NCBI GenBank assembly: GCA_024235995.1
Contig: JACKLI010000001.1
Span: forward strand, 1,364,001-1,428,000
Direction: 5' to 3'
Origin: Burkholderiaceae bacterium
GTDB lineage: Bacteria; Pseudomonadota; Gammaproteobacteria; Burkholderiales; Burkholderiaceae_C
Length of the DNA stretch: 64,000 bases
Shown: positions 14,507 to 22,511 of the stretch, piece after piece
Layout: every line of letters starts with the position of its first letter
How positions within the stretch are numbered: the stretch's first letter is position 1
The notes under the pieces: generated by a model
Database searches by the model: none
Seen by the model: only the letters and a program-made list of their open reading frames with translations
Told to the model about the DNA's origin: nothing
Program-made: the position numbers and the translations under genes

Positions 14507-14528
14507 ATGTCGCCATTTCTGGCGACAT
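14507..14528. promoter_or_regulatory. Perfect inverted repeat, possible operator
   Basis: Nine-base arms ATGTCGCCA and TGGCGACAT flank a TTTC spacer. A further half-site TTGTCGC begins at 14534. The site lies about 105 bases before the serine-hydrolase start, where a dimeric repressor site would be expected. A weak promoter (TTGTCG at 14534, CAACAT at 14557, 17 bases between) may overlap. No regulator gene is adjacent. Confidence 0.45.
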
Positions 14529-14630
14529 ACAAATTGTCGCGTTCTTGCTAGGCTTGCAACATTCGCCGCAGCAAGGCGCCTGGCATCGGGCAGGCTGTGG
14601 CAAACATCAAAACATTCCAGGAGCTTGCCC

Positions 14631-15689
14631 ATGAATCCATTGGCCGAGCCGCTGCCAGGCGGCAGCGTCGCCCGCCGCCGCGCACTGCTGGCGGGCACGG
14701 GGCTGGCTCTGTCGGGCGTGTTGGGCGCCTGGGACGGCAGCGCACAGGCCGCGCCGAGCGAGGTGCCGGCGGCCGTGCAGGCGGCGCTGGCGCGCTTTGC
14801 CACGCTGGCGACCGACACCAGCGGCGCGCTGGTGCGTACTCATGCCTGGCCCGATGCCTCCGCCAGCGTGGGCTGGCGTGCCGCCCACGGGGCGGATCGC
14901 ACACTGTTCATCGGCAGCGCCACCAAGACCTTCATGCTGGCGCAGTTCCTTCGTGCCACGGAGGCCGCCCAGGCGCCGCTGTCGGCCGCGGCGCCCTGCG
15001 CCATCGACGATGGCGTGCGTTCGCCCGGCAGCCCGGTGTTCGAGGCGCTCACAGGCCGCACCGCGTACCGCAACGTGCTGGAGGCCATGATGACCCACAG
15101 CGACAACACCGCCACCGACGCGGTGCTGGCTGCCGTCGGGCCGGACGCGGTGCGCGCGCTGATTGCCCAGGCCGACCTGGCCAGCGTGCACATTCCCGAC
15201 TCCACCCGCAAGCTGTTCAGTTGCCTGGCTGGCGCCCCCAGTGGCACCGACCTGGGCTGGGAAGGCATGCAGCGCCTGGCGCGTGGACAGGACATGGGTT
15301 TGACGCCCCTCACCGACCTCATGAGCGCGCCGCAGCGCATGACCGGTTCGGCCGACGACATGGTGCGCTGGTACGCCGGAGCGCTGGCCGGGCGCTGGTT
15401 TGCGCAGGCCGACACGCTGCGCGAGTTCCGCCGCATCCATGCCATGGCCGACGCGCTGGCGCTGGTGGTGCCAGCCGGGCTGGCCGCCTACGGCAAGGGC
15501 GGCAGCATCGATTGGGAGGGCTTTCACGCCCTCAGCGTGCCGGGGCAGATGGTGGTGGGGCGGCGCGCCGCCACGTTCTGCTTCACCCTCAACTGGCGCG
15601 GCGGCGCCGACAGCGTGCAGCGCGTGCCTGAATTCGTGGCCGCGGTGGCACCCGTGCTGCAGGCCACCGCCGACGCGCTCGGCGCCTGA
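14631..15689 (+). CDS. Tat-exported serine hydrolase, class A beta-lactamase fold
   Basis: The 352-residue protein has a twin-arginine-like signal (RRRALLAGTGLALSG, ending near AQAAPS at residue 40). The three active-site elements of the penicillin-binding/beta-lactamase fold follow: SATK at 96-99, SDN at 157-159 and KGG at 289-291. I see no clear equivalent of the omega-loop glutamate that class A beta-lactamases use for deacylation. A different serine hydrolase activity is therefore as likely as antibiotic cleavage. It is the first gene of a four-gene cassette and has a good ribosome site (CCAGGAGC). A palindrome sits upstream. Confidence 0.8.
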   Translation: MNPLAEPLPGGSVARRRALLAGTGLALSGVLGAWDGSAQAAPSEVPAAVQAALARFATLATDTSGALVRTHAWPDASASVGWRAAHGADRTLFIGSATKTFMLAQFLRATEAAQAPLSAAAPCAIDDGVRSPGSPVFEALTGRTAYRNVLEAMMTHSDNTATDAVLAAVGPDAVRALIAQADLASVHIPDSTRKLFSCLAGAPSGTDLGWEGMQRLARGQDMGLTPLTDLMSAPQRMTGSADDMVRWYAGALAGRWFAQADTLREFRRIHAMADALALVVPAGLAAYGKGGSIDWEGFHALSVPGQMVVGRRAATFCFTLNWRGGADSVQRVPEFVAAVAPVLQATADALGA

Positions 15690-15707
15690 CACGGAAAGCC
15701 GCGCCCG

Positions 15708-16604
15708 ATGAACGAAGAACTGCCCAACATCCTGCTGGCGGCGCTGCCCGCGTTCATGGCGCTGATCGCCATCGGCACGGTGACCAGCATGTACCGGGGA
15801 GACGGACGCTACCGCGCACGCGACACGGCGGCCAATCTTTCGCTCGCGCTGGGCTACCTGCTGCTGAGCACCTTGCTGGGCGGCATGGTGCTGCTGGTCT
15901 ACGGCTGGCTGTACCAGCACCGGCTGCTGACTCTGCCCATGGGGGCCTGGTGGGTGTGGGGGCTGTGCTTCTTTGCCGACGACATCACCTATTACTGGTT
16001 CCACCGCATCAGCCACGAGTCGCGCTGGTTCTGGGCCTCGCACTCGGTGCACCACTCATCCGAGCACTACAACCTGAGCGTGTCGTTGCGCCAGACCTGG
16101 ACCGGCACGGTGAGCGGCAGCTTCCTGTTCTGGGCCTGGATGCCGTTCGTGGGCTTCCATCCCGCCATGGTGCTGTTCATGCAGTCGGTCAGCCTGATTT
16201 ATCAGTTCTGGATCCACACCGAGGCCATCGGCCGCCTGCCGCCATGGTTCGAGGCCGTCTTCAACACGCCGTCGCACCATCGCGTGCACCATGGCAGCGA
16301 CGAGGAATACCTGGATCGCAACTATGCCGGCACGCTCATTGTCTGGGATCGGCTGTTCGGCAGTTTCTACACCGAGCGCCAGACGCCGCGCTATGGCCTG
16401 ACGCACCCGGTCGGCACCGACAACCCGCTGCGCATCGCCTTTCACGAATGGGCCGGCATCTGGCGCGACCTGCGCTGTGCGCGCAGCGCGCGCGAGGTCC
16501 TGGGCTGCCTGTTCGCGGCCCCTGGCTGGAGCGCCGACGGCAGCAGCCTGACCACGCGCCAGCTGCGTGCCACCACTCCCCGAACCGCGTCGGCCAAGGA
16601 CTGA
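15708..16604 (+). CDS. Sterol desaturase / fatty acid hydroxylase family protein
   Basis: This 298-residue integral-membrane di-iron enzyme has four or so hydrophobic segments (first near residues 8-27 and 43-68). The histidine clusters that bind the metals are present: FHRISH near residue 98, HSVHHSSEHYN near 115 and HHRVHHGSD near 193. The family hydroxylates or desaturates lipids and sterols. It starts 19 bases after the serine hydrolase and ends 16 bases before the catalase-fold gene, so the four genes look like one transcript. The lipid substrate is unknown. Confidence 0.85.
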   Translation: MNEELPNILLAALPAFMALIAIGTVTSMYRGDGRYRARDTAANLSLALGYLLLSTLLGGMVLLVYGWLYQHRLLTLPMGAWWVWGLCFFADDITYYWFHRISHESRWFWASHSVHHSSEHYNLSVSLRQTWTGTVSGSFLFWAWMPFVGFHPAMVLFMQSVSLIYQFWIHTEAIGRLPPWFEAVFNTPSHHRVHHGSDEEYLDRNYAGTLIVWDRLFGSFYTERQTPRYGLTHPVGTDNPLRIAFHEWAGIWRDLRCARSAREVLGCLFAAPGWSADGSSLTTRQLRATTPRTASAKD

Positions 16605-16619
16605 GGCCGGTTGACACCC

Positions 16620-17639
16620 ATGCTGGCGCTCACGCCCATGCTGGCCCTGGCCTGCGCCGCAGGCGATGCGTGCGTGCCTGCGGGCGAGAACGAGGCGATT
16701 CGCGCCATTGCCGCGCAGACGCTGATCCGCTACGGCCGCGATCTGGCCCTGCGCCCACCCGCGGCGCCCGCCCTGCGCGATGCCCATGCCAAGGCGCATG
16801 GCTGCGTGGCGGCGCGCTTCGTGGTGGCCGGCGATGTGCCCGAGGCCTTGCGCGTGGGCCTGTTCGCGGCGCCGGGGGACTATGCGGCGGTGATCCGGTT
16901 CTCCAACGGCGCGGCGCTGCCCGCCGACGATCACCGCGGCGACGGGCGTGGCATGGCCGTCAAGCTGACCGGAGTTGCGCATGCACCCCAGGGCCAGGAT
17001 TTCCTGATGATCAATCACCCGGTCTTTTTCGTGCGCGATGCGGCCGATTACACCGGCCTGACCCGCGCCATGGCCGAGGATCGCGGGGCGCAATTTTTTG
17101 CGACCCACCCAGCCGAGGCCGCCATCGCGGCGGCAACCGCCCGGCCGATCGACGATGTGCTGGAGCAGCGCTATTTCAGCCAGGTGCCTTACCGGCTGGG
17201 CGCCACGTTCGCCAAGTTCGCGGCGTTTCCTGCCGCTTGTCCGGGCCATGGCGCTGCGGCGCCGGCGCCGCAGCCCGCCGGGCCGGATGGAGCCGACTTC
17301 CTGGCCGCGCGCCTGTATCAGCGCCTGGCTGGCGCGCCGGCCTGCTTCGATTTCGCGCTGCAGCCGCAGACGGACCCCGCAACGGATCCGATCGAGGATG
17401 CGACGGTGCCATGGAAAGGCCCGTTTCACACCGTGGCGCACATCCGGATCGAACCGGCCCCGCCGCCGACCAGCGAGGACAGGGCGGTTTGCGAGAACCT
17501 CCAGTTCTCGCCCTGGCACAGCCTCGAAGCCCACGCGCCGGCGGGCGGCATCAACCGGGTGCGCCGCGTGATCTATCCCATGATCTTCGATCTGCGCCAC
17601 CGACTGAATGCCAACACCGACGAAAGGAAAGACCCATGA
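16620..17639 (+). CDS. Catalase-fold haem protein
   Basis: This 339-residue protein of the small catalase-related family resembles SrpA-like and allene-oxide-synthase-like proteins more than true catalases. Key elements are a distal histidine in DAHAKAHGCVAARF near residue 60, FSNGAALPADDHRGDGRGMAVKL near residue 105, and the proximal tyrosine region RRVIYPMIFDLR near the C-terminus. A short, hydrophobic N-terminus (MLALTPMLALACAAG) may be a signal peptide. The exact start is uncertain (ATG at 16620 or 16638). Its stop overlaps the start of the next gene. It probably acts on hydroperoxides, by inference from fold and neighbours. Confidence 0.78.
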   Translation: MLALTPMLALACAAGDACVPAGENEAIRAIAAQTLIRYGRDLALRPPAAPALRDAHAKAHGCVAARFVVAGDVPEALRVGLFAAPGDYAAVIRFSNGAALPADDHRGDGRGMAVKLTGVAHAPQGQDFLMINHPVFFVRDAADYTGLTRAMAEDRGAQFFATHPAEAAIAAATARPIDDVLEQRYFSQVPYRLGATFAKFAAFPAACPGHGAAAPAPQPAGPDGADFLAARLYQRLAGAPACFDFALQPQTDPATDPIEDATVPWKGPFHTVAHIRIEPAPPPTSEDRAVCENLQFSPWHSLEAHAPAGGINRVRRVIYPMIFDLRHRLNANTDERKDP

Positions 17640-19366
17640 AAACCAAGCGCCTTCTTGTCCTGGCTGCGTTGCTTCCCTTGGCGGCCGCGACTGCGCCGAT
17701 GCTTCTCAACCAAGGCTGGAGCGACGATGACCGTGCCCTTTTTTACGGCACCACGCAGGGGACGGCCATGTATCCCGCCGCCATCATGCAGGCGCTGGAG
17801 ACGGCCGACGGCAAGCCCTTCATGGCGCGCGACAACCTCGAAAAATATGGCGTCCTGTACCCCGAGGATGGGCTGAAGGTGCCCAACAATCCCTGGGGCT
17901 GGCCGATCGGCTTCGTGGTGGACGACCTGCCCAGGCTTGGCGGGCGGCAGTTCTCGGTCACCTGTGCCGCCTGCCATACCGGCGAGGTGCGCCACAAGGG
18001 CAAGCGCCTGCTGATCGAGGGCGGACAGTCCGTGACCGACATCGCGCGGATGGGCGGCGACTGGATGCGCAGCTTTCTGGAAACCGACGCCGATCCGGCC
18101 CGGCGTGCGCGCCTGTTCAAGCGCGCGGTCGCGTTGGGTCATCCCGCCGACCGCATCGAGTCGGACTGGGCGCAGGTGATCGACAAGACCAGGCGCGAGG
18201 CAGCGCGGAGCGCCCATCTCGTGTCCACCGTGCCGGGGCCGGGACGTGTGGATGCGGTGGCCTCGATCGCGACCGCGGTGTTCGCCGACGGTTTCGACAA
18301 CCCGCACAACCTCTTTCCCGCCGACGCGCCGCAGAGCTACCCGCCGCTGTGGGATATCTGGTATTTCGACTGGGTCCAGTCCAATGCCTCGGCGCATCAG
18401 CCGATGCTGCGCAACGTGACCGAGGCGATGGGCACGGGGCCCAACCACTTCGTCAACGCCGATGGCACGCTCAAGCCTGAGCCCGAGCGCTGGCGCAGCA
18501 GCTACCGGGTCAAGAACCTGCATGAGATCGAAAATCGCCTGCAATCGCTGGCGCCGCCGCCCTGGCCCGAGAAGCTGCTGGGGACCATCGACACGCAACG
18601 CGCGGCGGTGGGGCAAAAGCTGTTCGAGAACCGCTGCGCGGGCTGCCACGGCATCAAGCAGATTGAAGGCAGCAAGACCCCGACGTGGCACCTGCCGGTG
18701 GTGCCGCTGGCCAAGATCGGCACCGATCCGATGCTGGTCTATGCCATGTCCGGGAGGCAGTTCGACGCTTCGATCCTGGGGCTCAAGCACACCATCAACG
18801 CACTGGAGGGCCTGAACCTGGTGGCCACCAAGGTCAAGCAGCAGGCGTATGCCGATGCCGGGATCACCGCGCAAGAGGCGCCCCGTTATGACGGCTTCGG
18901 CCGCAAGGCCGAGATGAACCCCGACACCTGCGGCTATCGCCCGCGCCCATTGATCGGCATCTGGGCGACGCCGCCGTTTCTGCACAATGGTTCGGTGCCG
19001 ACGGTGGACGATTTGCTGAGCGAGCAGCGTCCGGCCCGCTTCGCCTCGGGCGGCAACGACTACGACCCGGTGCGGCTGGGGCTGGCGACCCAGGGCGGTC
19101 CGGGCGCCCTGGAGTTCGATGCCAGCGTGCGGGGCAACAGCAATGCAGGCCATTGGTTCACCGACGATGCCGCGCGCCCGGGGCGCATCGGCCCGGCGCT
19201 GAGCGCCCATGATCGCGCCGCCATCATCGAATACCTGAAGGTCGCTTCACGCGACACCTATCCGGTCAAGACGGTCGCCTATCCGCTGAAACCGGTCGCA
19301 TGCCCCAAGAATGCCGACTGGGCCATTCAGGGCCTCAAGGCGCTGGGTCTGCCGGTGTCCAACTGA
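17636..19366 (+). CDS. Di-haem c-type cytochrome, RoxA/MauG-like
   Basis: This 576-residue exported protein has a signal peptide (KTKRLLVLAALLPLAAATA). It has two c-type haem sites, CAACH at 110-114 and CAGCH at 334-338. The family stretch WDIWYFDWVQSNASAHQPMLRNV and the late TPPFLHNGSVPTVDDLL are shared with di-haem peroxidases and the rubber oxygenase RoxA. It is shorter than RoxA (about 680). The family either reduces peroxides or inserts oxygen into C=C bonds; which applies here is not shown by sequence. Its ATG overlaps the stop of the catalase-fold gene, and GAAAGGAAAG serves as ribosome site. It is the last gene of the cassette. Confidence 0.8.
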   Translation: MKTKRLLVLAALLPLAAATAPMLLNQGWSDDDRALFYGTTQGTAMYPAAIMQALETADGKPFMARDNLEKYGVLYPEDGLKVPNNPWGWPIGFVVDDLPRLGGRQFSVTCAACHTGEVRHKGKRLLIEGGQSVTDIARMGGDWMRSFLETDADPARRARLFKRAVALGHPADRIESDWAQVIDKTRREAARSAHLVSTVPGPGRVDAVASIATAVFADGFDNPHNLFPADAPQSYPPLWDIWYFDWVQSNASAHQPMLRNVTEAMGTGPNHFVNADGTLKPEPERWRSSYRVKNLHEIENRLQSLAPPPWPEKLLGTIDTQRAAVGQKLFENRCAGCHGIKQIEGSKTPTWHLPVVPLAKIGTDPMLVYAMSGRQFDASILGLKHTINALEGLNLVATKVKQQAYADAGITAQEAPRYDGFGRKAEMNPDTCGYRPRPLIGIWATPPFLHNGSVPTVDDLLSEQRPARFASGGNDYDPVRLGLATQGGPGALEFDASVRGNSNAGHWFTDDAARPGRIGPALSAHDRAAIIEYLKVASRDTYPVKTVAYPLKPVACPKNADWAIQGLKALGLPVSN

Positions 19367-19424
19367 GGGTTGTCTGGTCCCGATCCATCGAATCACGGCA
19401 CGGCCTGATCCCGTATCATTGCCC

Positions 19425-19449
19425 GCCGGCCATCGTGGCCGGCTTTTTT
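19425..19449 (+). terminator. Rho-independent terminator before mlaF
   Basis: A perfect eight-base stem (GCCGGCCA / TGGCCGGC, loop TCG) is followed by six T residues. It should end transcription of the serine hydrolase to cytochrome cassette. It stops only six bases before the mlaF start codon, so any promoter for mlaF must deal with it. Confidence 0.85.
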
Positions 19450-19455
19450 GATGGC

Positions 19456-20277
19456 ATGAACCCTCCAACTCCCCCGGACGCCCTGGTCGAGCTGCGCGAC
19501 GTGAACTTCGGTTATGGCGAGCGCGCGGTTCTGACCGGCGTGACGTTCGCCGTGCCGCGCGGCAGCGTGACGGCGGTGATGGGCGCCTCGGGCGGGGGCA
19601 AGACCACGGTGCTGCGCCTGATCGGCGGGCAGCAGCGCGCGCAGCAGGGCGCCGTGCTGTTCGACGGGCAGGACGTGGGCGCGCTGGACGAGGCCGGGCT
19701 GTACGCCGCGCGCCGGCGCATGGGCATGCTGTTTCAGTTCGGCGCGCTGTTCACCGACCTGTCGGTGCTGGACAACGTGGCTTTCCCGCTGCGCGAGCAC
19801 ACCGACCTGCCCGAGGAGTTGATCCGCGACATCGTGCTGATGAAGCTGGACGCCGTGGGCCTGCGCGGCGCGCGTGATCTGATGCCGGCGCAGGTCTCGG
19901 GCGGCATGGCGCGGCGCGTGGCGCTGGCGCGCGCGATTGCGGCCGACCCCGAGCTGGTGATGTACGACGAGCCCTTTGCCGGGCTGGACCCGATCTCGAT
20001 GAACACCACGGCGCGGCTGATCCGCCAGCTCAACGACGCGCTGGGCATCACCAGCATCGTGGTGTCGCACGACGTGGCCGAGACCTTCGCCATCGTCGAC
20101 CGGGTGGTGATCCTGGCCGACGGCGGCGTGGCCGCCAGCGGCACGCCGGACGAGCTGCGCGCCAGCCGGCACCCGCTGGTGCGCCAGTTCATCGGCGCCA
20201 GCCAGGAGGGGCCGGTGCAGTTCCACTACCCGGGCCCGACGGTGGAGCAGGACTTTGGCCAGGAGGCGGCGCGATGA
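19456..20277 (+). CDS. mlaF: Phospholipid ABC transporter, ATPase MlaF
   Basis: MlaF powers the Mla system that moves phospholipids between the inner and outer membrane. The 273-residue ATPase has Walker A GASGGGKTT near residue 41, a Q-loop in MLFQFGALF, signature VSGGMARRVALARA and Walker B LVMYDEPFAGLDP. The switch histidine is in VSHD. SGGMARR is typical of the MlaF group. The start lies just after a terminator with no clear ribosome site, which is unusual. The stop overlaps the mlaE start. Confidence 0.93.
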   Translation: MNPPTPPDALVELRDVNFGYGERAVLTGVTFAVPRGSVTAVMGASGGGKTTVLRLIGGQQRAQQGAVLFDGQDVGALDEAGLYAARRRMGMLFQFGALFTDLSVLDNVAFPLREHTDLPEELIRDIVLMKLDAVGLRGARDLMPAQVSGGMARRVALARAIAADPELVMYDEPFAGLDPISMNTTARLIRQLNDALGITSIVVSHDVAETFAIVDRVVILADGGVAASGTPDELRASRHPLVRQFIGASQEGPVQFHYPGPTVEQDFGQEAAR

Positions 20278-21056
20278 GCTGGTGGCGCCCGTCCGACGTG
20301 GGCCTGGCCGTGCGCCGCAAGCTGGCCGACATCGGCCAGGGCGCGCGCTTCTTCGCCCGCCTGATCGCGCTGCTGGGCTCCACGCTGCGGCGCTTTTCGC
20401 TGGTGCGCGACCAGGTGCACTTTCTGGGCAACTACTCGCTGGCCATCATTGCCGTGTCGGGCCTGTTCGTCGGCTTCGTGCTGGCGCTGCAGGGCTACAA
20501 CATCCTGCAGCGCTACGGCTCGTCCGAGGCGGTGGGGCTGATGGTGGCGCTGTCGCTGCTGCGCGAGCTGGGGCCGGTGGTCACGGCGCTGTTGTTCGCC
20601 GGCCGCGCGGGCACCTCGCTCACGGCCGAGATCGGCCTGATGAAGGCCGGCGAGCAGTTGTCGGCGATGGAGATGATGGCCATCGACCCGATGCGCCGCA
20701 TCGTCGCGCCGCGCTTCTGGGCCGGGGTGATCACGATGCCGCTGCTGACGGCGGTGTTCAACGCGGTGGGCGTACTGGGCGGCTGGGTGGTCAGCGTGTG
20801 GATGATCGGCGTCGATCCGGGCGCGTTCTGGAGCCAGATGCAGGGCGGCGTGGACGTGTGGGCCGACCTGGGCAACGGCGTGCTCAAGAGCTTCGTGTTC
20901 GGTGTGGCCGTGACCTTCGTGGCGCTGCTGCAGGGCTGGGAGGCCCGGCCGACGGCCGAGGGCGTGTCGCGCGCCACCACGCGCACCGTGGTGATGGCCT
21001 CGCTGGCGGTGCTGGGGCTCGACTTCATCCTGACGGCGCTGATGTTCACTTACTGA
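20274..21056 (+). CDS. mlaE: Phospholipid ABC transporter, permease MlaE
   Basis: This 260-residue inner-membrane permease of the Mla complex pairs with MlaF and MlaD. It has about five hydrophobic segments and the MlaE-family core: LRELGPVVTALLFAGRAGTSLTAEIGLMK, around residues 97-125, then ATTRTVVMASLAVLGLDFIL at the end. The ATG overlaps the mlaF stop by four bases, so translation is probably coupled. Confidence 0.95.
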   Translation: MSWWRPSDVGLAVRRKLADIGQGARFFARLIALLGSTLRRFSLVRDQVHFLGNYSLAIIAVSGLFVGFVLALQGYNILQRYGSSEAVGLMVALSLLRELGPVVTALLFAGRAGTSLTAEIGLMKAGEQLSAMEMMAIDPMRRIVAPRFWAGVITMPLLTAVFNAVGVLGGWVVSVWMIGVDPGAFWSQMQGGVDVWADLGNGVLKSFVFGVAVTFVALLQGWEARPTAEGVSRATTRTVVMASLAVLGLDFILTALMFTY

Positions 21057-21083
21057 TGTTTCAAACCAAAAGGACACGAGAGC

Positions 21084-21587
21084 ATGGGACGCTCCAAGAA
21101 TGACGTCTGGGTCGGCCTGTTCGTGATGCTGGGGCTGGCGGCGCTGGTGTTTCTGGCGCTGCAGTCGGCCAACCTGCTGTCGCTGAGCTGGCAGTCCACC
21201 TACCGGGTGACGGCGCACTTCGACAACATCGGCGGGCTCAAGCCCAAGGCGGCGGTCAAGAGCGCCGGCGTGGTGGTGGGGCGCGTGGGCTCGATCGGCT
21301 TCGACGACGAGCGCTTCCAGGCGCTGGTGGCGCTGGACATGGACAGCAAGTACAAGTTTCCCAGCGACAGCTCGCTCAAGATCCTGACCAGCGGGCTGCT
21401 GGGCGAGCAGTACGTGGGCATCGAGGCGGGCGCGTCGGACACCAACCTGAAGGCTGGCGATAATGTCGGCAACACGCAGTCGGCGGTGGTGCTGGAGAAC
21501 CTGATCAGCCAGTTTCTCTACAACGGCGCGGCCAGTGGCGGCTCTTCCGACGCGGGTGGCAAGCCCGCGCCCGGCAAGGGCAAATAG
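21084..21587 (+). CDS. mlaD: Mla periplasmic lipid-binding protein MlaD
   Basis: This 167-residue MCE-domain protein is anchored by one N-terminal helix (about residues 9-28). MlaD forms a hexameric ring on MlaFE that shuttles phospholipids. The MCE core is visible as FDNIGGLKPKAAVKSAGVVVGRV near residue 46 and LLGEQYVGIEAG near residue 103. A low-complexity Gly/Ser/Lys tail ends the protein. It sits 27 bases after mlaE with an AGGACACGAG ribosome site. Confidence 0.95.
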   Translation: MGRSKNDVWVGLFVMLGLAALVFLALQSANLLSLSWQSTYRVTAHFDNIGGLKPKAAVKSAGVVVGRVGSIGFDDERFQALVALDMDSKYKFPSDSSLKILTSGLLGEQYVGIEAGASDTNLKAGDNVGNTQSAVVLENLISQFLYNGAASGGSSDAGGKPAPGKGK

Positions 21588-21637
21588 GCAATTCGAGGGC
21601 GAGGGCCGGCGCGCCGAAGCATGGCGCGAGCGGATCG

Positions 21638-22405
21638 ATGGACAGACATTCAATCATGACGATCAACACAGCGGCGGTCCTGCGCCGCGCCGGCGCGGCG
21701 GCGGGTTTGCTGGCCGTCCTGCTGCTGGCCGGCTGCGCCACCGTGGCGCACCCCGACCCGCGCGACCCGTGGGAGGGCTACAACCGCGCCATGACCCGCT
21801 TCAACGACGGCGTGGACAAGGCGGTGATCAAGCCCGTGGCCACCGTCTACAAGGAGGTGCTGCCCAGCCCGGTACGCACCGGCGTGGGCAATTTCTTCGG
21901 CAACCTGGGCGACGCCTGGTCCTTCGTCAACAACGTGCTGCAGGCCAAGCCCGAGGGCGCGCTGCACTCGTTCTGGCGCGTGGTGGTCAACACCAGCATC
22001 GGCCTGGGCGGCCTGTTCGATCCGGCCACCGAGATGCACCTGGTGCGCCACCGCGAGGACTTCGGCCAGACCCTGGGCCACTGGGGCGCCGACTCGGGGC
22101 CCTACCTGGTGCTGCCCATCCTGGGCCCGTCCACCCTGCGCGACACGATCGCCCTGCCGGTGGACTACCTGGGCCGCCCGCAGGCGCAAATCTCCGACGT
22201 GCCGGTGCGCAACTCGTTCACCGTGCTGGAGGTGATCGACACGCGCGCGCGCCTGCTGGGGGTGGAGCAGTTGCTGGACCAGGCCGCGCTGGACCCCTAC
22301 AGCTTCCAGCGCGACGCCTTCCTGCAAAAGCGCCGCAACGACATCCGCGACGGCGAGCCGCCCGAGGAAGAGCGCTACGACCTCGACGAGCCGCCTGCCA
22401 AATAG
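21638..22405 (+). CDS. mlaA: Outer-membrane lipoprotein MlaA (VacJ)
   Basis: MlaA removes misplaced phospholipids from the outer leaflet of the outer membrane. The 255-residue protein carries a lipoprotein signal with lipobox LLAGC at about residue 32. The VacJ-family core follows: DPWEGYNRAMTRFND, then GNFFGNLGDAW and PYLVLPILGPSTLRD. Two ATGs are possible (21638 or 21656) and neither has a strong ribosome site. The shorter form gives a more usual signal length. Confidence 0.93.
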   Translation: MDRHSIMTINTAAVLRRAGAAAGLLAVLLLAGCATVAHPDPRDPWEGYNRAMTRFNDGVDKAVIKPVATVYKEVLPSPVRTGVGNFFGNLGDAWSFVNNVLQAKPEGALHSFWRVVVNTSIGLGGLFDPATEMHLVRHREDFGQTLGHWGADSGPYLVLPILGPSTLRDTIALPVDYLGRPQAQISDVPVRNSFTVLEVIDTRARLLGVEQLLDQAALDPYSFQRDAFLQKRRNDIRDGEPPEEERYDLDEPPAK

Positions 22406-22511
22406 CGTGCAGAAAGGCGCGGCGCGTGCTACGCCTTGTCACCCCGCGCCCAGGTGCCCGGTTTATGCTTGGCCGACCCGCCATCGCATGGCGCCCCACG
22501 ACCGATCCACG

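Larger units (their letters stand above)
14127..14630. other. Intergenic region after gltD with remnant, hairpin and palindrome
   Basis: This 504-base stretch contains no convincing gene. In order it holds a diverged copy of the gltD 3' end (14202-14267), a GC-rich hairpin of a dispersed type (14277-14301), about 200 bases without recognised features, a perfect inverted repeat at 14507-14528, and the likely promoter and leader of the following serine-hydrolase gene. It marks the left border of an accessory block. Confidence 0.7.

Noticed and set aside
14631..15689. Calling the serine hydrolase an antibiotic-resistance beta-lactamase
   Set aside because: SxxK, SDN and KGG are present, but no clear omega-loop glutamate is seen and the context is not resistance, so only the fold is claimed.
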